From Myxococcales bacterium (lineage in GTDB: Bacteria; Myxococcota_A; Polyangia; Polyangiales; Polyangiaceae): a DNA stretch of 64,000 nt. The stretch lies in assembly GCA_025359105.1 (NCBI GenBank), contig JANYHK010000014.1, positions 124,001-188,000 on the forward strand, given 5' to 3'. The translations under genes were made by a program, and so were the position numbers. Under the pieces are notes generated by a model that saw nothing but the letters and a program-made list of their open reading frames with translations, searched no databases and had not been told where the DNA came from. Of the stretch, positions 59,601-64,000 are shown one piece after another (position 1 is the first letter of the stretch; every line of letters begins with the position of its first letter).

Positions 59601-61018
59601 CGCGACGGGGGCCCGCGCTCGTGCTCTCCCTCGCGGCCCTCGCGGCCTTCTCCGTCGCCGACGTCGCGTGCAAGGGCGTCCTCGGCATCGACACCGGCCG
59701 TTACCTGGCCGACGGCGGCGCGGGCGCGGGCGCGTGCGACGGCACAATCCGCCTCCGCATCCTCTACGACATGACCGGCCCCACGCGCGACGTGGGCAAC
59801 GACACGGGCAAGGGCATCTACGATCTGCTCCGCGCGACGAACGACGCCGGCGGTATCCGCGGCTGCCCCCTCGAGCTCGACGTCGCCGACACGAAGTACG
59901 ACGTCCCCGCGACGCTCGCCGCCTACGACGCGTGGCGCGGCCGGTCCGATTGGGCGGGCGTCTCCGCGATCTTCGTGCAGGGCACGCCGATGACCCAGGC
60001 GATCGCTCCCCGCGCCGCCGGCGAGCAGAGGCTCGTCGTGACCAGCTCGTACTCCGGCGAGTTCGGGAGCCCCGTGCCCGTCACCCACGACGTGAGCGTC
60101 CCCTCGCTGAGCCGCACGTTCGTCGAAGGCGCCGTCCCCGTCATCAAGCAGTCGCCCGGCCATCCGTTCGCGTTCTTCCAGGCCACCGACTACTCGACGA
60201 GCGCGCGCATCGCGATCAGCCACGCCTGGCGTCAGGGCGCCAAGCGCGTCGGCTTCTTCTACTGCTCGACGAGCGCGTTCTGCGCCGATCCAGTCGACGG
60301 CGCCAAGGTGTTCCTGAAGGGCCTCGGCGGCACGAAGATCGGGCGGGATCTCACGATCGAGCTCGCGGACGACGACGCCGCGGTGGCCGCCAAGGTGCTC
60401 TCGTTCTTCCAGCAGGAGCAGGCGCACAAGGTCACAGACCCCGCCTACGACGTCGTGGACTGGGTCTGGTTCGGCAACACGCGCGCGTCGCTCGCGTCGG
60501 CGGGCAAGGCGCTGCGGGCCGTTGAGCAGCAGCTCGGGCTTCACGTCTCGGTGATCACGAACACGTACGGCCTCGACGAGTCGCTGTACGCGGCGTGCGG
60601 CGACGCGTGCGTGGGCTTCCTCGGCGTGCAGGCGTTCCCGGCGTGGGGCGATCCGTCGGCGGCGGGCATGCCGGCGCTGCAGGCGGTCCACGCCAGGTAC
60701 CGCCGCGTCGACGGAGAGGATCCGAGCGCGCACCGCACGGTGGACTACGTTGCCGGCTACGTCACGGCCGCGGCGTGGCGGCTGGCGGCCACGGCGGCGG
60801 TCGACGCGGGCCAGCCGGTGACGGGCCAGACCGTGAAGGACGCGTTCGAGCGCTTCCGCAACCAGGCCATCGAAGGCTTCACATCGCTCACGTACACACC
60901 GACCGATCACCGGCCTCAGGGCACCGCGCGCGTCTACCGCATGGGCGCAGCGGGCGCGCTCGAGGCGGTCGGGCAGCCGCTCTCGGTCCAGCTCAGCGCC
61001 GATTGGCTCGGCTGGTAG
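59597..61018 (+). CDS. ABC-type (Leu/Ile/Val-binding-like) periplasmic binding lipoprotein
   Basis: 473 residues from the GTG at 59597, overlapping the previous stop (GTGA). Signal ALVLSLAALAAFSVADVAC with a probable lipid Cys. The fold reads as type 1 periplasmic binding protein: IRLRILYDMTGPTRDVGND, GIYDLLRATNDAGGIRGCPLEL, AIAPRAAGEQRLVVTSSYSG, KRVGFFYCSTSAF, VDWVWFGNTRASLASAGKAL and YVAGYVTAAAWRLAAT. No permease or ATPase gene is near. It is therefore more likely a ligand sensor than a transporter part, feeding the FHA activator in the same operon. Confidence 0.85.
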   Translation: MTRRGPALVLSLAALAAFSVADVACKGVLGIDTGRYLADGGAGAGACDGTIRLRILYDMTGPTRDVGNDTGKGIYDLLRATNDAGGIRGCPLELDVADTKYDVPATLAAYDAWRGRSDWAGVSAIFVQGTPMTQAIAPRAAGEQRLVVTSSYSGEFGSPVPVTHDVSVPSLSRTFVEGAVPVIKQSPGHPFAFFQATDYSTSARIAISHAWRQGAKRVGFFYCSTSAFCADPVDGAKVFLKGLGGTKIGRDLTIELADDDAAVAAKVLSFFQQEQAHKVTDPAYDVVDWVWFGNTRASLASAGKALRAVEQQLGLHVSVITNTYGLDESLYAACGDACVGFLGVQAFPAWGDPSAAGMPALQAVHARYRRVDGEDPSAHRTVDYVAGYVTAAAWRLAATAAVDAGQPVTGQTVKDAFERFRNQAIEGFTSLTYTPTDHRPQGTARVYRMGAAGALEAVGQPLSVQLSADWLGW

Positions 61019-61033
61019 CTCCGCGACGCCGGC

Positions 61034-61927
61034 TCACTGCTCGATGCAGTAGATCGCGCCGGTGCCGCTGCACGCCGCCGCGCCGCACCCGGTGCTCCAC
61101 GACGCGTCGCTGCTGCGCGCGAGGCCCATCACCGCGGTGCCGGCGCCAGACGTCCAGCTCGCGCACGTCTTGCCCGCGACGATCGAGCCGTCGGCGTTCG
61201 TCCCCGTCCAGACCGCGCGATCGGTCGCTCCGCCGCAGCTCGGCGTCGTCGGAGCGAGCGCGCCCGATTCGTCGCGATCGATGCCGTGACGGTGGGGGAG
61301 CGCGAGGAGCTCGCTCCAGCCGCACGCGACGAGGGTGGAGCTCACGTCCATGAGGACATACGAGGCGGGCGTCGTGTGGGTGATGCGTGAGCCCGCCGAG
61401 GTCGTCTCGTCGCTGAGCCATGCCTTGAAGCTCGGCTCGATGATCCCTTGGTTCAGGGCCAGATCGTTGCAATGCATGTCGGCCGTGGTCAGGCTCAGGC
61501 CGGCTGCGCCGTACGTGGTGCTCGAGACGAAGACGCGCTTCTTCGCCACGATGGTGCACGGCGGCAGCGCGCTGTCGGTCCCGGTGTCGGTGCCGGTGTC
61601 CGTGCCGGTCGCATCGACCGGAGCGTCGACAGGCGCGTCGGCGGGAGCGTCGGTCCTCGCGTCGCGCCCGTCGGTCGCGACGTCCTGAACGACGTCGGCG
61701 CCTCCGGTGTCGCCTCCCGCGTCCGCGCCTCCGTCCTCGGCGCCGTCGGCGCCCTGCGGTCCGTCGCCGGAGCCCGGGCCATCGAGCGCGACGACGTCGC
61801 CGGAGCCGCCGCCATCGAGGGTCCCGTCGTCGCCGCCGCCGTAGTCGCTCAGATCGAACCCGACGAGCCCGCAGCCGCACGGCCCCGCGAGCGAGACCGC
61901 CGCGAACAGCAGGCGCAGCCCCCTCAT
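61034..61927 (-). CDS. DUF1554 (Leptospira-type lectin-like) lipoprotein
   Basis: 297 residues. ATG at 61927 overlaps the upstream TPR gene (ATGA). Signal LRLLFAAVSLAGPCGC with lipid Cys. Then ~110 residues of Gly/Asp/Ala and Thr-Asp repeats (ATGTDTGTDTGTD). The C-terminal domain fits DUF1554: KKRVFVSSTTYGAAGLSLTTADMHCNDLAL, FKAWLSDETTSAGSRITHT, YVLMDVSSTLVACGWSELL, AVWTGTNADGS and CSGTGAIYCIEQ. These C-type-lectin-like domains bind surface glycans or proteins in spirochaetes. Last gene of the kinase-TPR-DUF1554 operon. Confidence 0.85.
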   Translation of the reverse strand: MRGLRLLFAAVSLAGPCGCGLVGFDLSDYGGGDDGTLDGGGSGDVVALDGPGSGDGPQGADGAEDGGADAGGDTGGADVVQDVATDGRDARTDAPADAPVDAPVDATGTDTGTDTGTDSALPPCTIVAKKRVFVSSTTYGAAGLSLTTADMHCNDLALNQGIIEPSFKAWLSDETTSAGSRITHTTPASYVLMDVSSTLVACGWSELLALPHRHGIDRDESGALAPTTPSCGGATDRAVWTGTNADGSIVAGKTCASWTSGAGTAVMGLARSSDASWSTGCGAAACSGTGAIYCIEQ

Positions 61928-62904
61928 TGGAACGTCACCAGCGTGCTGACGCCGCCGCCGCCGGGAAGGAGCATCGCGCCCACGCGCGCGCTCGATGAGG
62001 GGGCTCCGTCCTTGCTCGTCAGGATCAGGAAAGCGCCGACGCCGACGCCGAGGGCGCCCACGATCCACGCGACCGTGTTCACCGGCACCCACGTCTTGTT
62101 CGCGGAGATCGCGGCGAGCGCGTCCGCGTTGCAGCTCGTCTTGCCGTGGCAGCCGCTGTCGACGGCGCTCTTCTCGCCGAGGAGGACGAGGCCCGACACG
62201 CCCGCGAGCGCGAGGCCGGCCACGCCGACGCCGCCCACGATCCAGCCGATCGTGCGCTTCGACGAGACCGCGCCGGGCGTCACCGGGCCGGGCGTCTCTC
62301 GCACTGTGCCGGGTGGAAGCGGAGCGCCTGGCGCGACCTCGAGGGCGCCCTGCGTGCCCTCCTTGAGCGACACGAGCTGCGGGCTCTCCGCGCGACCCGC
62401 CGCGACCGCCACGCACGTGTGCTCGCCCGGATCGGTCGGCACCGCGGCGCCGAGCTCCGCTTCGGCGAGCGTGCGTCCGTCGCAGCGCACGACGGTGCCC
62501 GCTGGCGCGCCCGCGGCGAGCGTCACGGTGAGCTTCGGCAGGCGCGCCTCGAGCACCTGGAGGCGCTCGCGCGCCTGGACGACGCGCGGATCGGTGGCAT
62601 CCAGCTTGATGATCGAGTCGCGGAAGTACGCGCGCGCGACGACCCATTTGCCCAGGTGCTCCGAGCAGTCGCCCAGGTTCAACTGCGTTCCCACCGACGG
62701 ATCGAGCGCCTGGCTGTCGGCGAACTTCGCGCACGCGGTCGCGTAGTCGCCCGTCTGCGACGCCGCGCGCCCTTCGCGGAAGAGCCCATCGGCCTTCTCC
62801 TTGTTCGTCGGCTCGGCGCGCGCGGGCGCAGGCGCGGCGAGGACGCTTGCGCCCACCACGGCCGCAGCGAACGGGACGAGCCAGCGTGCACGCGAGACCG
62901 CCAT
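61924..62904 (-). CDS. TPR membrane protein with two-helix C-terminal module (paralogue of 58851)
   Basis: 326 residues. Signal LVPFAAAVVGASVLAAPAPARA. TPR-like region (NKEKADGLFREGRAASQTGDYATACAKFADSQAL, GTQLNLGDCSEHLGKWVVARAYFRDS), then a small beta domain (LPKLTVTLAAGAPAGTVVRCDG, LGAAVPTDPGEHTCVAVAAG) reminiscent of PEGA. C-terminal module: IGWIVGGVGVAGLALAGVSGLVLL, loop with two Cys (SGCHGKTSCNA), and VAWIVGALGVGVGAFLIL. Starts 23 bp after the kinase gene stop and is coupled to the DUF1554 gene. Likely the envelope partner of that kinase. Confidence 0.82.
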   Translation of the reverse strand: MAVSRARWLVPFAAAVVGASVLAAPAPARAEPTNKEKADGLFREGRAASQTGDYATACAKFADSQALDPSVGTQLNLGDCSEHLGKWVVARAYFRDSIIKLDATDPRVVQARERLQVLEARLPKLTVTLAAGAPAGTVVRCDGRTLAEAELGAAVPTDPGEHTCVAVAAGRAESPQLVSLKEGTQGALEVAPGAPLPPGTVRETPGPVTPGAVSSKRTIGWIVGGVGVAGLALAGVSGLVLLGEKSAVDSGCHGKTSCNADALAAISANKTWVPVNTVAWIVGALGVGVGAFLILTSKDGAPSSSARVGAMLLPGGGGVSTLVTFQ

Positions 62905-62927
62905 CTTCTTCCGAGTAGCCTACGCGC

Positions 62928-64000
62928 TCAGCGCTGGTCGAGCCAGTTGCTCGACGAGGGCGTCGGGTGCGGCGTCGGGCTCGTGAAGCGGCCCGACGCC
63001 GAGGCCGGAGGCTGCGGCCGCGTCGTCGACGCGTGCGTCGCGGTCGGAGGGCTCGCGGTCGTCGTCGACGTCGGGGGCGGCAGGGCGACCTCGGGGACCG
63101 TGTCCTCCGGCGGGGGGAACGAGGTCCCCAGCCCGGAGGGCGTATGCGCGTCCGTGCCCTTCCCGCCCGCACGCGTCCCGGTCTGCGACACCACTGCGAC
63201 CGTCCCGACCACGGCGACGAGCGCGGCGACGGCGAGGAAGAGCGCCGTCCGCTTGCGAAGCGGCGGTTGATCGAGCTCCGGCTCCGAGAGCCCGGACGAG
63301 ACCGACTCGGCGGTCGCGTGGAGCGTGCGCGCCGACGCGATCGCCGCGATCGACGAGGACGACTGCGGCGGCGACACGCCGGGCGCCGGGTTCGTGACCA
63401 TCGACGCGATCTCTGCGGGTATCCTGGCGATCGCCTCCTGCATCGCGCGCGCGCTCGGGAAACGTGCGTCACGATCGAACGCGAGCGCCCGTGCCACCAG
63501 ATCGATGATCGGCTTCGGTATCTGCGGCGCGAGCTCCCCCAGCGAGCGCGCCGGCTTGGTCGCGGCGAAGACGAGCTGCTCGTTCAGCGTCGACGCCTGG
63601 TGGACCGCCTGGCCCGTGAGCAGGTAGTACATCGTCGCGCCGACCGCCCAGATGTCCGTGCGCGCGTCGACGAGCGCCGTCTTGCCGAGCGCCTGCTCGG
63701 GCGCCATGAACGCCGGAGTTCCGAGCATCGCCCCGGCGTGCGTCGCGAGCGACTGCATCTCCGGCGCGTTGCGGATCTGGGCCACACCGAAATCGAGGAG
63801 CTTCACCGCGCCGTCCTGCGCGAGGAAGATGTTCGCCGGCTTGATGTCGCGATGGACGATGCCCTTCTCGTGCGCCGCCGCCAGAATGTCGAGCACCGCG
63901 TACATCGTTCCCAGGATCTCGTTCGCCGCGAACTTGTAGGCGACGCGCTTGGCGCGATCGTCGAGCGACTCGCCCTCGAGCAGATCCATCGTGAAGAAGA
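62928..64000 (-). CDS. Membrane Ser/Thr protein kinase, N-terminus beyond the right edge
   Basis: The frame stays open to the window edge (FFTMDLLEGESLDDRAKR is inside the small lobe), so the true start, glycine loop and catalytic lysine lie outside; the ATG at 63989 is internal. Visible: HRDLKPANIFLAQDGAVKLLDFG (catalytic Asp and DFG), APEQALGKTALVDARTDIWAVG, and the large lobe to about 63400. Then a Ser-rich linker, one membrane helix (ALFLAVAALVAVVGTVAVV) and a Pro/Thr-rich tail ending SSSNWLDQR. First gene of the operon with the TPR and DUF1554 genes. Confidence 0.9.
   Translation of the reverse strand, partial: FFTMDLLEGESLDDRAKRVAYKFAANEILGTMYAVLDILAAAHEKGIVHRDIKPANIFLAQDGAVKLLDFGVAQIRNAPEMQSLATHAGAMLGTPAFMAPEQALGKTALVDARTDIWAVGATMYYLLTGQAVHQASTLNEQLVFAATKPARSLGELAPQIPKPIIDLVARALAFDRDARFPSARAMQEAIARIPAEIASMVTNPAPGVSPPQSSSSIAAIASARTLHATAESVSSGLSEPELDQPPLRKRTALFLAVAALVAVVGTVAVVSQTGTRAGGKGTDAHTPSGLGTSFPPPEDTVPEVALPPPTSTTTASPPTATHASTTRPQPPASASGRFTSPTPHPTPSSSNWLDQR

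Overview
The window is GC-rich chromosomal DNA (roughly 70% G+C by eye) that looks like a myxobacterium (Myxococcota, probably the Polyangiales side). The signs are: three eukaryote-type Ser/Thr kinases, one with a TPR-PEGA partner and one with a TPR partner; an FHA-type sigma-54 activator; more than a dozen lipoproteins with Gly/Asp/Ser-rich linkers after the lipobox; paired DUF1592 and DUF1501/DUF1552 proteins; Kelch, RCC1 and beta-helix lipoproteins; and many ATGA/GTGA stop-start overlaps. The assignment is inferred from gene style, not from a marker gene. No rRNA, tRNA, CRISPR array, intact insertion sequence or prophage was seen.

Layout. 0-11 kb is mixed housekeeping and signalling: a gene cut by the left edge, a response regulator, acetyl-CoA synthetase, a Ser/Thr kinase, a zinc-ribbon/RHH repressor with a leaderless-looking promoter, a DUF4091 protein, a PLP enzyme and HtpG. 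11-16 kb has a haem lipoprotein, a Rieske oxygenase, a lipoprotein and a hemerythrin-like protein. 15.9-20.6 kb is a three-gene operon for a 2-oxoacid:ferredoxin oxidoreductase whose first gene is a GltD-type flavoprotein fused to a two-cluster ferredoxin. 20.7-23.4 kb has a Cys-rich lipoprotein ending in a self-cleaving S74 domain, then glnB-glnA. 23.4-38 kb, almost all on the minus strand, is an exported redox cluster: a Kelch lipoprotein, a five-gene operon (DUF1592 haem lipoprotein, Tat-exported DUF1552 protein, lectin-like lipoprotein, outer-membrane barrel, small haem lipoprotein), a lipoprotein with all six copper ligands of the PHM/DBH monooxygenase fold, a divergent TetR regulator, and a second DUF1592/DUF1501 pair. 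38-44 kb is a five-gene, translationally coupled unit (beta-helix lipoprotein, ECF sigma, FecR-like anti-sigma with TPR tail, outer-membrane protein, RCC1 lipoprotein) behind a 22-bp palindrome.

44-54 kb is less ordered: small proteins, Cys-rich lipoproteins, an 88-bp direct repeat flanking a Uma2-family gene that lacks its catalytic middle, a TetR-hydrolase operon and a 1030-residue lipoprotein. 54-64 kb returns to signalling: a GPLG-repeat lipoprotein behind a very good sigma-54 promoter, a kinase-PEGA operon, a divergent FHA-AAA+ activator coupled to a TPR membrane protein and an ABC-type binding protein, and a kinase-TPR-DUF1554 operon running off the right edge.

The best candidates for something undescribed are: the copper/haem/Tat-exported cluster with repeated CTTnACG sites in its control region; the coupled sigma/anti-sigma surface-protein unit with its palindrome; and the FHA activator whose operon supplies its own binding-protein-like sensor. 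Functions given for these systems as wholes are inference from neighbourhood and domain content.
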